From: Combretum micranthum
Taxonomy: Eukaryota; Streptophyta; Magnoliopsida; Myrtales; Combretaceae
Direction of reading: 5' to 3'
Assembly: GCA_024138025.1 (NCBI GenBank)
Contig: JAMXBD010001038.1
Span: 372,001 to 436,000, forward strand
DNA: 64,000 nucleotides
This document shows positions 32,166 to 45,217 of the stretch, piece after piece. Positions within the stretch are counted from its first letter, which is position 1, and the number at the start of each line of letters is the position of its first letter. Made by a program: the position numbers and the translations under genes. Below the pieces are notes generated by a model, which saw only the letters and a list, made by a program, of their open reading frames with translations, was not told the origin of the DNA and did no database searches.

Positions 32166-33504
32166 GTTAATTTTACCATAAATTAAAACACTAATTGATA
32201 AAAAAATAGGGTATCTATAGCTGCCTCTCTTTGTGGTTATGTTTGGTAAAACTTTACCGAAAAGATAAAAATGAGAGACCCCATTTTTGAAAGTTTCATG
32301 GTGAACCTGGAGGCGGACAAAGGGCTTTTGCAAAGGATCCATTGGGATTATGATCAAACCATAAATGCTCTTTGATCATGTTTCTATAATTTGGGATGGG
32401 CACCCTTCGAACTGACCTTTGCTCAAGTATAAACATGCTTCTTGAGCTGGCATTTAGCATAGATGTAGTATAGGTGTGCTCCTTGAGATGACTTTTAGCC
32501 TAAAGAGGCACTCCTTGAGCTAGCATTTGGCTTAGATGCGGTACAGGTGCGCTCCTTGAGCTGACACTTGACCTGGAGAGGCGCTCTTTGAGCTGGCCCA
32601 TGTTTTGTCTCAAATGTACTCCTTGAGCTGGCATTTAGTTAGAAAAGGTATAGTTGTGTTTTCTAGCAAAGGGTTTGTCGCACAATCAGTTTATAGATTG
32701 TGAGATCTAAACTATTTATCTGAATCTGATTTTTATTTTGGATATATGTATATCTCTTATTTGTTTTATTATTATTATCTTGTTTGATTGATGCAAACTA
32801 GGGCCGGTTTGCTTGATTAGCAAGATAATTTGTGTCAATTAAAATATCATATCCATAATCGCTTGATTATACTAATGTTTGTGGCACAATAACATGATTA
32901 ATTATGAGATAAACTATTGATTGTGTTATGGAGATATATAATCTAATTTAAACGAATCATCTTATGATTTGTTGATCTAAATTGGTGGTCTCTCTTGTTC
33001 TTAAAGCTATTGATAGATTAAACCCTAAGAACTTGTTTAGGGTTGTTTAATTGATAAGGAAAATAATCAAAGATCTTATCTTGATTATCGAAAAAGTAAG
33101 GAGAGATAGGTTGTCAGAGCTTGTTCATAGCCATGACCAGTTTATCCAAGATAAAGAATAGAAATTCTTAAATCAATGATCAATCCTTTAAACAGAGTTG
33201 TGATATACCTTTGGTTAGGGACTTCTTTCAAATTGAATTAAATCTTTTAATTTGTTTGTTAGCTTAAATATAATTAGTTTTCTTTTGAATTTCATTAAAA
33301 ACCCTCTTGCTTCTCTTCTTCACTTGATTTTTGAATAGAAATAGATTTCACTAATCTTTGTGGATCGACTCTTCTCACTGCTATATATAAATTGTATAAA
33401 TTTTGAGAGTAAGATTATAGTTGTTGGATTCGATACCCACCAAAAATCAATAATAATTTAGCATAATTTGTTCAATTAAAAGTGAGTAAAATATGCTTTT
33501 ATAA
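32166..33504. repeat. Old repeat DNA, partly a further LTR
   Basis: 32166-32660 continues the old repeat into which the copia element inserted. 32661-33504 reads like an LTR on the minus strand, starting TTTATAAAAGC after the polypurine tract at 33506, with the common LTR words GGTATCGAATCC and GAGTCGATCCACA at 33360-33445. No coding potential is seen. Boundaries on the left are unknown. Confidence 0.5.
32438..32640 (+). repeat. Degenerate tandem repeat with CTCCTTGAGCTGG core
   Basis: Six imperfect copies of CTCCTTGAGCTGGCATTT start near 32438, 32478, 32509, 32551, 32583 and 32618. Spacing alternates roughly 41 and 31 bp, suggesting a two-unit higher-order repeat of about 73 bp. Confidence 0.75.
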
Positions 33505-33505
33505 A

Positions 33506-33518
33506 CTCCCCCACACTT
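33506..33518 (-). other. Polypurine tract of a Tat/Athila-type gypsy element
   Basis: The minus strand reads AAGTGTGGGGGAG, preceded by TTGCTTGAGGACAAAC, the standard sequence just before the 3' LTR in this group of plant gypsy elements. Confidence 0.7.
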
Positions 33519-35982
33519 GAACTTTTGTTTGTCCTCAAGCAAAATAAATAAGAACAAAAGAGAAATCTATGATAAAGAGTACAACATTTTTAACTTTCAC
33601 AATTTCAAGCATCTTTTCTTTTATAAGTCATGTTTTGCAATTCTGGTGCCTACTGCTCTAACCAAACTGGGTATATATAATTAGATTACTATTATCAAAA
33701 TTTAGTAGCTAATCTGGACAAAACAAACTTTAATCCTAATGTTTAGTAAAAGAACCTTTATCTAAAAGTAAATACTCAATCCAATAAGGAAAAACACCCA
33801 TATAAACTTTACTAGACATTAGCAGGCATATAATCCTTGCTACACATAGTGAAAACATATGGTATCTACTCTTTCTCTAGATTTTCTTCCTCTTTATTAT
33901 AAGTCTTATTTCATTTAGTGCTTCAGCATTCATATTCTTTTGATTCATACATGCAATTTTTTTTTACATTTTTCAAAGTTCATGGATTGAACTTTTGCCT
34001 TTCCTCCCTTCTTGTTATAGTGAGTTCATTGAGTCGGCACATCCTAGATTCATCATCCAAGTGACCAGGTTTTAAAGGGACCCCTAAAGACTCTTCCTTA
34101 CTCTAACATACAAATTTGGATACTCTTAACTCAAGTACCAGAGCCATTGGAGTAAAGGCTATACTTGTTTCTTTCTTTTCTTTTGAATGCTACAACAAAA
34201 TTAGGACTTTTTTTTTTTTAATAAAGGATCATTAAGTGAAGAGTTTCTTCTACCTTTTTCATAAGGTGTTGAAATGTTCTCAAAACAACTCAACAAAGTA
34301 TATACAAGCTAAATTTTTTCGAAATGTAAACCTATTTATTTTTCACTTAATGACTCAACTTACTCCTAAACTTACAATTCTAAAGCTAAATATAAGTAAA
34401 TTTGCTCCTTAAAGATTTCACTACTTAATTTTAACTAAATATTTTAGTTACAACAACAGTCGAGTAAGGCACCTAACAAGTCAATTTCACATTTTTGCTC
34501 CTTAAAGATGCTATCAACAATATTTAGCACAATCTCTAGATTTCATTTCAAATTTTCAAAAAAATTTGGCATAAATGCTTTAGGACAAATAATTTAGGCC
34601 AAATAAGTTCAAAGTATAGGCCAACAATTCAAGTTCATATGTCATAGATATTCAATCAATTTAAAAAAAAAAATTTCAGACATTAGCAATTCATATGCTC
34701 CACTTTATTCTCTATATCCTATTATCCTTTCCCCCACTTAAATTGAACAGTATCCTCACTATTCCTAATTTAGCTCAAAGCAAGAAAGAAATAAGGATAA
34801 AGGAGAAAATGAATGATGGTACTTCCCCAGTATCAATGTTCAGCATCAGAATTTGAATTTCAACCATGATATCTTTTAGAGGGTTATCTGTTTTAACTTA
34901 GCCATGTGTTCAGATAATGCAACTACTCAACAAATACTTGATGTGATCTTTCGCCTCTTTTTCTTTGGCTAGAGATTTTTAGGTGGTATTCCTAGGTAAA
35001 TAGTTCATGTTATTTACAAGGAATACTTAAATCAATGATAATTCAAACAGCCAATTGCAAATGTGTTCTTACCTAATGTCTATATTTCATCAATGAATAG
35101 AATAGAAAATTTTAAAACTAGGCATTTAACAAGTTAAAATCCAAGCACAATTCCATTTCAAACAAGATCCATATCAATTAGGTTGTATGCATTACATCTT
35201 GATGTCTAAAACATGATATAACATGAAATTGTAGAACCAAAGCCATAGGCATGTGATTTATCTAGAACAAATCATGCCATTGGGCTTATACTTACAAATC
35301 AGTTTTTAATAATATTTCACCACTCATGCAAATTCAAGTAAAATCCTATTTTCTAGCAAAATATGGATTTTTGATGAAATCAGGCACAATCTAATTGTAA
35401 ATCCACATATATGCAAGTATAAGAATAACCTAACTCCATAAATCAGTAGATCAATCTTTTCGATTAACCTCAAAATATCAATCTTCTTAAGATAGAATTT
35501 ATAGCCAAGAACAAGAAAACTTGAGAGAGAACACTTACTTGCAAGAGTTGATCAAGATCCTTAGTCCTTGATGGAGTGAGAGTGAATGATTAAGTGAGAG
35601 AGTGAGTATGTTTTTGAGAGTATAGGAGAAAGCTAGAGAGAGGAGGAACAGGATATGGGGAAGAAATGATAGTGAAGGAATGAGAAAAAAGAGAGAGAAA
35701 ATCAATTTTAATGTGCACGATAGGACAAAGGCCAGCCTATTTCATCTATATAATGTCGGCCTACATAGTCGGCATAGAAATTCACAATTTTGTCGAGGCA
35801 AAAAGGCTAGTAGCCTTCAATCTTGTTAAGCCGGGCTTGAATATGCCGAGGAATAAATCATAGGACTTATACCGGCTCAAAGCTAGCAGTCTATTTTGTC
35901 CAGTGGTTGGCCTTCATTATTCTATCTCTCATTGAGTCATGAAAGTGTTTCAGAGCCAAAAACTGATCATGCCTTTTCTATA
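33519..35982 (-). repeat. Non-coding part of a Tat/Athila-type element
   Basis: AT-rich sequence upstream of the polypurine tract with no protein motif. Near 35500-35700 the minus strand looks like a leader: a CT-rich stretch, ACTCTCACTCCATCAAGG, and a good 5' splice site CTCTTGCAA|GTAAGTG near 35543. A word array lies at 35720-35930 (GGCTAGTAGCC, GCCGAGG, CCGGCTC). The element is either non-autonomous or a heavily deleted copy. Confidence 0.5.
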
Positions 35983-37407
35983 TGTGCTTTTTAATCTCTT
36001 TTTAAATTCCTATAAATGAGCAGATATTTACAAACCAGTGTAGCAGGTGCATGTACAATAATAAAATTTAGGTGAATACCGAGTCGTGTCTATAGGGAGT
36101 GAAGACTAGCTCTCAACTATATTAATCCTTATTATAGCTAGGCAAATAAAAAAGATTATATTTTTGGATTTTTAGATAGAACTAATCTACAAAGAATTTT
36201 GGATTTCCAACAGCTTAAATTGAATTAGGTAAAGAGTTAACAGATCAGAAAGACATCGAATATATGCTATGACTAGAATATACTTGCAAATCCAAATTGT
36301 TAATGAGTTTAGTATCTTCAAGTAGTTAAGCATCAGGTAAAAACTCATTTTCCCAAAGAAAGTGATTATCTAAATTAACCAATCAATATTCCTTATCCCT
36401 AGGAAAGTGATCAATTAACTAATCTGTATAAATTACCAAACCCTAATCGAATTCAAATCCATATCCCTATGAGAATTATAACCCAAATTAGCTAATCATA
36501 GAATCGATTAGAAAGGAATTTCCCCATTGTAATCCTAATCTATCATGCATTCCAAAATCAATTCAAACACATGATCAGTAAATCATCATTAACAACATGA
36601 ACTTAAGCAACAATTCAATCAACAGCAGAAAAACATCAACTGGACAATTCAAATCAGTAACTCAAAACCCTAAATAAGCACAAAAAGAGCAAGTATTGAA
36701 CACCATTCATAAAATGAATATAGGAAAATTACAAAATCACCTTGTTAAGAAAATCTCGTTCTTAAATGTAAGTAAAAATGATGTTTCCCACTTGATCCTA
36801 GTATAGTATCCTCAATCAATATAAAAATAAAAAGCTTTCTACTTGTCTAACCCCTAATCTATATCTAGGAGCAAAGGAAATAGGCTCTCAATTCATTCTA
36901 GGGTTCTTCTTTTTCATCCACAAGATTCACAAAAGAAAAATATATATGAAAAAACACATGCAGGATATAGGCTGGTATTTTTCATCTTATATGTTGGCCT
37001 TGAATTTTTATTTAATTTCCAAAGCAAGGAAGCCATCGGTGTTGGAGGCAGTGTAAGAGTACGCCGACTCAAGGCTAGTGGTGTAGAATCCAATTTTGCC
37101 AGTGTTCTTATTATTTTAAGGCTAGCGGTATAGCTTGTTGTTGAAGGTTGGCTATGTTAATGTTGTAATGGCCTGTGTACATTATAGGTTGACGGCCTTT
37201 ATTCTCCATTTGCCAACCTTGAATGTTGCATGTCTTAAATTTTTCACAAAACTCCTCTAAATTGCTTGTATTTGCATTATAAGTCCTTAAAGACCTGAAA
37301 TATCATAATAAGCATACTTAAGTACCATTTCCTTAAGATTTCTATAAAATCAATAATAATTAAGTATGATTCATATGATAAAAAGTGAGTATCATATGCC
37401 TTTATCA
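35983..37407. repeat. LTR-like repeat family C, copy C1
   Basis: Alignable over its full length with C2 (44306-50246, minus the A' insertion): both begin near CTATATGTG, have GAGTCGTRTCYAYAGGGAGTG about 100 bp in, the ATTACCAAACCCTAATMGAAT block, a word array, and end TTTATCA. The GTCG-CACAGGGA word is common in LTRs of Tat/Athila-type elements. No TSD was confirmed and the element orientation is unclear. Confidence 0.6.
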
Positions 37408-37528
37408 AGGATACGGTGTAATGACTTAGTGTTCAATAATGGATTAACATTTTTTTTATATGAAAACAAATTCTTGTACTTAGTCGTGTCTGAACACTGG
37501 TCTTTTGCCAGATAATTTCATTTATCCA
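37408..37528 (+). mobile_element. LTR family B, copy B4, left fragment
   Basis: TTATATGAAAAC, then GTGTCTGAACACTGGTC and GCCAGATAA, match the reverse complement of B1 near 18060-18130, and the match continues after 61937. This shows that A3 is inserted in B4. The 5' part of B4 is not visible beyond C1. Confidence 0.6.
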
Positions 37529-38681
37529 TGTCATACACTAAGGGATACCCTAAACGTAGCAATCCACCGTGCACAATATTAAATCTTAGGAATGACTTCC
37601 TTAGTTACGCAAAGGCTCCATATCATGCACAAGGCATAAAACACATTAAAGAGAACGCATCGGAGTTATGCAATTTACTTTGATAACATTTAAGTAACAA
37701 GGCAGGAGAAATACTTAACATGAAACATAAACATGGTCGATTATAATTCTTAAGGGCATATCCCTACTAATGCCTTCAAGTCTACACAAATACACTTCCT
37801 ATTAATCTCCAAAATATGAACATAACATATATTGCTCATAAAGAAATTTCAAGAAAGTAAATTCCTTCTATGCTCCTACTTTTTCCACAAAAGCTCAATG
37901 ATCCAGCAATGTTTTTCCTTAATGTCCAGTCCTTGATTCGAGTCTCACACATACCTGCTTCAACAAAATCAATGGAGGTATAAGCTTACAATGTGCTTAG
38001 TGAGATATTTACCCGTCATTCACACCAACAATCATAGACAAACAAGTTAGTTAGTCAAGCATATGCTATGCTTACGCAATAATCACATGAAGAACACATA
38101 TATGTATAGTTATTTAGAAATTATACATAGAATGGATTTACGCCCTCCATATCAAGGACTAGAGAATTGTTGATGAAGATCCTCTTGATCTTCCATTACT
38201 AATCTCTAGGCACTCGCCCAAAGCCTTCGGTTGGCACAGCTCCAAATCTGGAGTTACATTCCCCAAGCGATGTAGATTCCCTAGAAAGGAGCATGGCCTT
38301 GTATCCCAGCACACTAACGGCCCATCCAACTCTATATGTAGGAGTAACAGCCTTCCAAAATGTGACTCGATGGATGCTATGTGTGACCATTTTCTTGTTA
38401 ATGTCATTCCATATTATGATTCATTAAAGGTGATCAATCAATTTAAACACATATGGCAATTAAACATACAAATGAATGAACATAGTTAAACAAACATTCT
38501 AGCATTACGATATGCTTAATATCAACTTAATCAAACAAGCAAGAAACACACTTAACCCTTAATAGCTCCCCATGCATACGCATTTTTATATTTTCTTAAT
38601 CATGCTAGTGCGACTACTTACATGCACAAACAAAGTAAGGAATTTAGAAGGAAAAACTCACCCGTCTATATCACAATCTTC

Positions 38682-38728
38682 TTAGTTATAATAATCCTCA
38701 AGAAAGGGAGTCTCGTATTTCTTGTTAC
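38682..38728 (-). other. Conserved terminal mini-exon of LTR A3
   Basis: Minus strand: TTTTCTCTAG, then GNKKYETPFLEDYYN and TAA. Same length class and same stop position as in A1 and A2. Confidence 0.55.
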
Positions 38729-39992
38729 CTAGAGAAAAGAAATACTCATAGAAGTTTTACTTAAACTTTCTAATTTTGTCTTGTTATTTTCATCAAAATT
38801 CAGATGGAGGGAAATTTCAACTTAAAATAGCCATAACTTGTTCATTTCAACTCAAAATTTCACCTATTAGATATCGTCTTCTACCTACTCGAAACGATTT
38901 ATCTATTTCTAAGTTATTTTTGACATTTAAAGCCATTTGGGTTTCAAAATGAGTCGATATAGATCTGACCCAAAGGTTCCAACCCTTAAATTGCAATTTT
39001 TCCTAAGTTTTTCTTCACTTTGACACTTTATAGCAAACATATAAATATTTATACTTTTGAAAATCATTTAATATAAACAATAACTCATATTATGCATGAT
39101 CTTAGTGATATTGTCTTAAAAATAAAATTTGTAAATAATATTATGAAAGATAGAGTTTTGTGAAAGGTCATTCTTCAACTTGTGATTAAATTTGCCATTT
39201 TGTAATCATGTGGCTTAACAAAAAAAATCATAGTTCAATATATATATTTAGGAATCTCAAAGGTTTTATATTTGTTCAAAGATTCTTATTTAACAATTTA
39301 TTTTATAAAACATGGTTTTACATATTTGTGACCTAAAACTCTAAGTGTGTTTCCTTTTAAAAATTTCTTAAGTCTGATTCTTAAACAAAATTTTAATTCT
39401 TAGATTTTGTAAATAAGAAACTTAATTAAAGAAAATCATGGTTTTATATTAATTTAGAATTCATGAATATTTTATTTACATACTAAACTTCTTTTAACTA
39501 AATATTTACCAAAACATGAATCTTTGTGGTTATGAAGAAAAATCATTATAAGTTTTATTACCTCTAAAATGTTTTAAGTTTTAGCATGAGGGAAATCAAA
39601 TGTGTAAGGACCCGGATTTGCTACGAATTAAAACAAGTGCAAATCCAGTTCCTCAGCCATATATAACCTTTAGGATTACATGTAAGGCTGTCTGTAAAGA
39701 GAAAGTTTGTAGAATTGTTTGTCCAAACCTGTAGTAAAGCCATTCCAATAGCATTTCTCTAAGGAAACCATAATATATATTACATTACAAAACCTTATTT
39801 TCCTTTTAAACATAGGCTTTAAGGCTATAATACATATATTTACATACTTAATATTACAAAAACATAGATTTGAGATCAAACCTATATCAAAGTACATGTA
39901 TGATTATCAAAATATCTACCCATATATTACATTGTTCCAAAACATATTTCTTCTAATCTATTACAAAAGATTTCCTTATAAGCTTGGGGTTC

Positions 39993-40072
39993 CTAGCCAT
40001 CCAAATCATCCAAAAAGTCTTCAAAATCGGTTCCATAACCCATTTGAGTATAAAACTCATCGTCATCAACAC
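39993..40072 (-). other. Conserved terminal mini-exon of LTR B2
   Basis: Minus strand: CTTCTCTTTTAG, then an open frame GVDDDEFYTQMGYG, TDFEDFLDDLDG and TAG. It aligns codon by codon with B3 and B4, with third-position and acidic-for-acidic changes dominating. Confidence 0.65.
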
Positions 40073-40974
40073 CTAAAAGAGAAGATCATGAGCCAAAGGC
40101 CCAGTACACAAGCAACAAAAGCAAATATGTAGCACAAGCATTCTTAGACTAAATGCAATGCATCAACTATCCATTTATTATCTATTAGTTAAGTTTATAA
40201 ATTAACAGAGGAGTATTCAAATTCCCGATATAAGCCACGGGGTATCTGAGGGTCCTAAGTAATAACACAAGGCTCAAGGGGTTGATATAGGCAGCCCAAA
40301 TACCTATATCTCGTAAATGATATAACCGACAAAGAGAAAAGTAATTTCATCTAGGGTTAACAGTCGTTACTCAACTTTACTTAACTTAATCTATAATATC
40401 ACTTAGTTCAACCAGTCTTCTAAATGTAAACTAAATCATATTATTTCTTCTTAAGAATAAGCAAATGTTTCACCGTTACTATTCTCCCTATCAATTACCT
40501 ACCGAACCACTTATAAAAGTCATGACACCATGACAAGGGTGGCCTAAGTTCCTAAACTATCGTGTTCGCTCGGACATGGTTGCCGCTCCCTGGATCAAAT
40601 TCAACGGCATAAAGCACAATCAATACAAACATTTATTGATCCATTTCAATTAAGATTAATTTAGACATGTCTATCCTAAGAAAACAACAACCAAGTTACT
40701 GTGTACCTGACTTGTTGCACAAAGGATTGATAGATGCACTCAACTGATAAGGATAATCCGTAAGAAAATAATTCAATTCATATAAAATTGAATATCATTC
40801 ATAAATAATTCTTATGTTTGCTATATAATGTAAAACATAACTAAAGCCCATATTAAATCACAATTTGACATTCATTCATACATGCACATAGCACATATGT
40901 ATATACATAACATTCCTTTATTTATTTTTTTAAATAATAATTTAAATTTTTTTATAAAAAAAATAGGGCAAAAC

Positions 40975-41280
40975 CCATAATGTACGGTCGTATGAGGGCA
41001 GTACAAACTTACATGAGTACAAGTACACTCGTTCTAGAGGAAAAGAAAAAAAAAATTCATCAGAGGCCAGTACACACGTGTAAGGGCCAGTACATGCCAG
41101 ATCATGTTAAAAAAAAATTGACTAGAGGCTAGTAAGGTCCTCTATAACCCCTGTACAAAATGAAAAATCACCACTAGAGGCTTGTAAGGGGCTTTGTACG
41201 CCTGTACAAATGGAAAACATCACTTCTAGAGGCTTGTAAGGCCCTGTGCACACCCGTACAACGTAGCTTACTAGGGGTGT
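40975..41280 (-). repeat. Word array in the LTR B2 intron
   Basis: Repeated words AGAGGCTTGTAAGG, AGAGGCCAGTACA, CCCTGTACA and CGCCTGTACAA occur several times, with complementary partners (TTGTAAGG/CCCTGTACAA). The position equals that of the ATCACGGG words in B1, but the sequence is different. Confidence 0.7.
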
Positions 41281-41679
41281 CGAAATCCCCTGTTTTCCAA
41301 ACATCATTTTGTCATCTTTTTACACATTTCAAATCAATCTAAACATTATATAAACATCATACAACTCATTAAATTCACTTAAAAACTCTAATTGCATATA
41401 AACTCTACTTCTCAAACTTCCTACAACTTCATATCCATCATGAATCATTGCCTATCCACATTAACTTATTTTTCCCTCAAATAACTCTAACACTTCCCCA
41501 TACTCCAACAACACATTTCAAGAACTCACTAAGTCCTTTAAACTAAATTATAGTACTAATGCTATAAACCAAGCACATGGATAGCCTCAAAATCACATTT
41601 AAACCATAGAGTCCCATTAAAGCAAAAATTCATTCTTGCATGAAAACAAAGAAACAACTAACTACAAAAGCATACAAAG

Positions 41680-41690
41680 CTTACCTTAAC
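41680..41690 (-). other. Predicted 5' splice site of LTR B2
   Basis: The minus strand reads CACAAGTTAAG|GTAAGCTT, a near-consensus donor conserved in B1 and B3. Confidence 0.6.
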
Positions 41691-43787
41691 TTGTGGATGA
41701 TGAGTAGGAGTGAATTCTTGGTGATTTGATCGAGGAAACTTGATTAAAAAGGTTGGAAAAATAAGCTTGAATTGTTCCATGAATTTTGGTATATTTTTAT
41801 CTATTTTTAGTCTATTTTTGCTTTGTTATTTGGACAAACAAAATAGTTGATATTTATCCTCATTATGTTGACTTTAGGGGCAGATTTTAAAGAGTAGAAG
41901 AGAGGGCTTTGTTTTGGCTTGGCTTTCGGCTTTGTTTAGTTAACAATTGGAGCTTGGGTTTGGGCTAAGAAAATCTAATATGTTAAGCTTTAGTTTTGGG
42001 TTGAGTTTGATCTTGAAAATTCAAGTTTAACATGAATTGAAACAACAATAAACACTACTATCAATCACACTAACACACTATACTTAATTTTATCACATAT
42101 AACTTATCAACCATATTTATATATAATAAAAGTAATTTTAACAATATGAAATATACATAACACATTTATACACTAATCATGCCATTTATCTATATTACTA
42201 ATTCATACTAACATATCAATTTTCATTCAACTCAACACTTAATAAAATTTTATAATTTATTCAAATCAACATATATATATATCTAATTGTGCATGCAAAT
42301 TAAATTATTTCAAAATGAATGGCTTGTTCTAAATTTTTATTCTCATAATAACACTTTCTCTATTAATAGTTCTTCAACATTTTGGTATTTAAGGGGTCGT
42401 TTGGAAGAAAACTAAAATTTTGAGTTGTTACAAATGAGTAACTTCTTATTATAACTATTGTTTTAGTATTTTCTTAACTTCATAAATTTTTACATTCTTA
42501 AAAATTGGATTCCTTGGGTTGTCTATCAATTTTATTTTCTAAATGAGTTTTTAACTAGTGAGTTGATTTCAAACTTAACTTGAAAAATATTTTTTTTTTT
42601 TTTTATTGTTCATCAAAGTGTTGGTATAAACCATCTAAATAAGTTTTTAAGAAAATTTAATATAGCAAAGTGTTATCAAAATTAAAATTTAACAATAAAT
42701 TTAGTTTAATATTTTGCAAAGCATGTAGTTGAACCATTATCCTAAGTCTTAATGTAGGTTTCTTCTAATTGTTAAAAAAATTATGTTTCTTGAGATTTTA
42801 GTCCTACTTTTAAGTGAAAAAAAATAATCCCTTTTATTTCTTTGAAAACTCTATCAAGACAGCAGCATAATGATCATGCATAAATATGAACTTGTAGCTA
42901 TATAAGAAAAATAACTCATATGAAAAATAAAAGATACAGAGAATTAAATAAGCATATATATGGGAACAAATTTTTTTTGAAATCTTAGCTTGTATCAAGG
43001 CTTCTTGGAACTTAGACATGGACAAGTTCCATAAAAAGAAAAGAAAAGAATAAGAAAACTTAAGGAAGATAAAAAGAAAAAAATTGTTGAAGTCTTAAAT
43101 TTTTATTCAAGTCTTCCTGAGACCTAGAAATGGACAAGTCACATAAAAAAAAAAGAAAAAATATAATAAGAAAAATCATGGGAGTATTAGATTTGTGTCA
43201 CGGTTCCCTAGACTTAGATTATGGATAAGTCCTTAAAGAAAAGAAATAAAATGTTTTGACTTGATAAGAACAAGTCTAAGACTCGAATGACTAGTCTTAA
43301 TTATTTAGCAATAAAGGTGCAAGTAAATAAAAGCATAAATAAAAGTTAGATTAATAAGCATTAAGCTCTAAGAATATATATACATACTTATACTTAATAA
43401 TATATAGGAGTTAGGTTAGGAGCAAAAACAAAACAAAAACATAACAATATTTATAAATAAACATGGTGCTGAACAAGACATGAACAAGCTATTATTTTCA
43501 TGATTTCTTTCCTAGCATAAAGCTCATGAGGTTTTAGAAATCAAAACAACAAAGTGTTCATGTTATATTAACATTAAAAAAAAAAAGAGTTTAGATTTTT
43601 ACCTAAGGTTTATGAGGATGGATGGTGGTGGATGATAGATGAATGAAAGAAAAATTTGCAAAAATTGTTGGGGAATGAGAATAGAGGCTCATGGTTTTTG
43701 AAGGAGAAGAAGGGAGTTTGAGCAAAAATTTTGCAAGAATTTTGCTAGGAAAAGAAAGTGTGTGTAAAGAATAGAGAATGGATGGGG

Positions 43788-43796
43788 TATTTATAG
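43788..43796 (-). promoter_or_regulatory. TATA box of LTR A3
   Basis: CTATAAATA on the minus strand within AAAACTCTATAAATACCCC, as in A1 and A2. The donor-like CCTTAG|GTAAAA lies about 185 bp downstream. Confidence 0.6.
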
Positions 43797-45217
43797 AGTT
43801 TTGGAGTAGAAATTTATGTAAATAAAATTAATTGAAAAAAAACGAAATAGATAGAAGAGAGAGAGGGGGTGGACAGCACAATAAAGAGAGAGGGAGGAAA
43901 TGTTATTAAAAAATAATTTTAGTAATAAAAATTAAGTAAAGTTTAAGAGAAGTTTAGCAAAAATTAATATTGGAAAAGTAAATGTAAGAAATAGGTATAT
44001 AGGTTGTAAGAAGTAGGTAGTAAGAAAAAGTAGAGATAGATGAATAATAGTAAATAGTACTTGAATATTAAATAAGATAAATAAAATACCGGTAGTAAGA
44101 AAAATGCGAATAAACTGACTATATATGATATTTTTAGAAGCTGAAAAATTCTAAAAGTGATATTTTATTAATCTTTATTTTATTACTAGTCTAAATATGT
44201 TATCGGATTATTTTCACCATTTTGCAGGCTAGAACCCTGATTTTAGAAATTGATCTCGTTCGGGTCTGAAACAGATGAATTTTCGTTAATCACATTTTTT
44301 CTATATGTGTCTTGTAAAACTTTTTTAGTCTCTTACAAATTCCTTTAAATGCGCAGATATTAACCGGCCAGTGTATCAGGTGCGTGTGCAATAATAATAT
44401 ATCGTGAATACTAAGTCGTATCCACAGGGAGTGAGGACTAGCTATCAATTATATCAGTTCTAATTATAGCTAGGCAAATCAAATTTCTTTCTCTTTTTGA
44501 ATTTTCTTATATAAGACTAATCTACTGAAAAATCTTGGATTTCTAACTGTCACGCCCCAAAATGTGCCCTGCACGTGACAGTCCGCCACACTCAACATTT
44601 AATCTCAGGTAAGACGACCTTAGTCTCCCCATGAGTTTAAACATCGGGTGTAAGGCTCGCTCTCAACATTTATAGACCATACTTTGCTTCGTAGTAGCTT
44701 AAAGAGATATACACAGCAGCAAGAATGTAAATCATAACCGTCTTATAGAGAATTATTCTATTACATGATCTAGGGGGCATACCCCCGATAACATCAGCCG
44801 CCGATTCTCAAGCCCACAATTTCCTTTCATTAACCTTTAAATACCGGTTCGGGAAACAGGATTAGAGTCCATTTCTACTCTTTAGGCCCCTGCCTCATCA
44901 AAAACTCCTTAGTATCTAAGAGCTGTACCTGGTGTCCACGGGTCCTCGGAGAAAGCCAAAGGTATTCATACTGCAACAGGGAACTATTGGGGTATAAGCT
45001 ACACTAGCTTAGTGAGTGAAAACTTCCGAATCACAATTAATACAAATATTCACGCAAGTAATTAATCAACCAAGTGAAATGCAACAAACGAATGAGTTCA
45101 GCAAACATATGACTAGCCGGAAATCATATGTGGATGGACTTGCGCCCTCCATCCCGGGTTAGCAAATTAACGAATCCTACGGTACGATGCCGTTTAAGCT
45201 CACGGTCAACTGACATT

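Larger units (their letters stand above)
39603..42432 (-). mobile_element. Solo LTR, family B, copy B2 (about 2.83 kb)
   Basis: Plus-strand limits are TGTAAGGACCCGG and GAGTTGTTACA. On the minus strand the start TGTAACAACTCAAAATTTT, followed by CTTCCAAACGACCCC, is typical of chromovirus LTRs. A short (A)AATG repeat flanks both sides. Family-A sequence continues on either side, so it inserted into A3. It shows the full layout: 5' splice site (41684), word array (40975-41270), 3' splice site and mini-exon (39993-40072). Confidence 0.85.

Noticed and set aside
35983..37407. Idea that C1 and a 3' LTR at 33505 are the two LTRs of one minus-strand element
   Set aside because: They resemble each other only in the first 70 bp or so, and the GTCGATCCACA word occurs in opposite orientation in the two. 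The structure was left unresolved.
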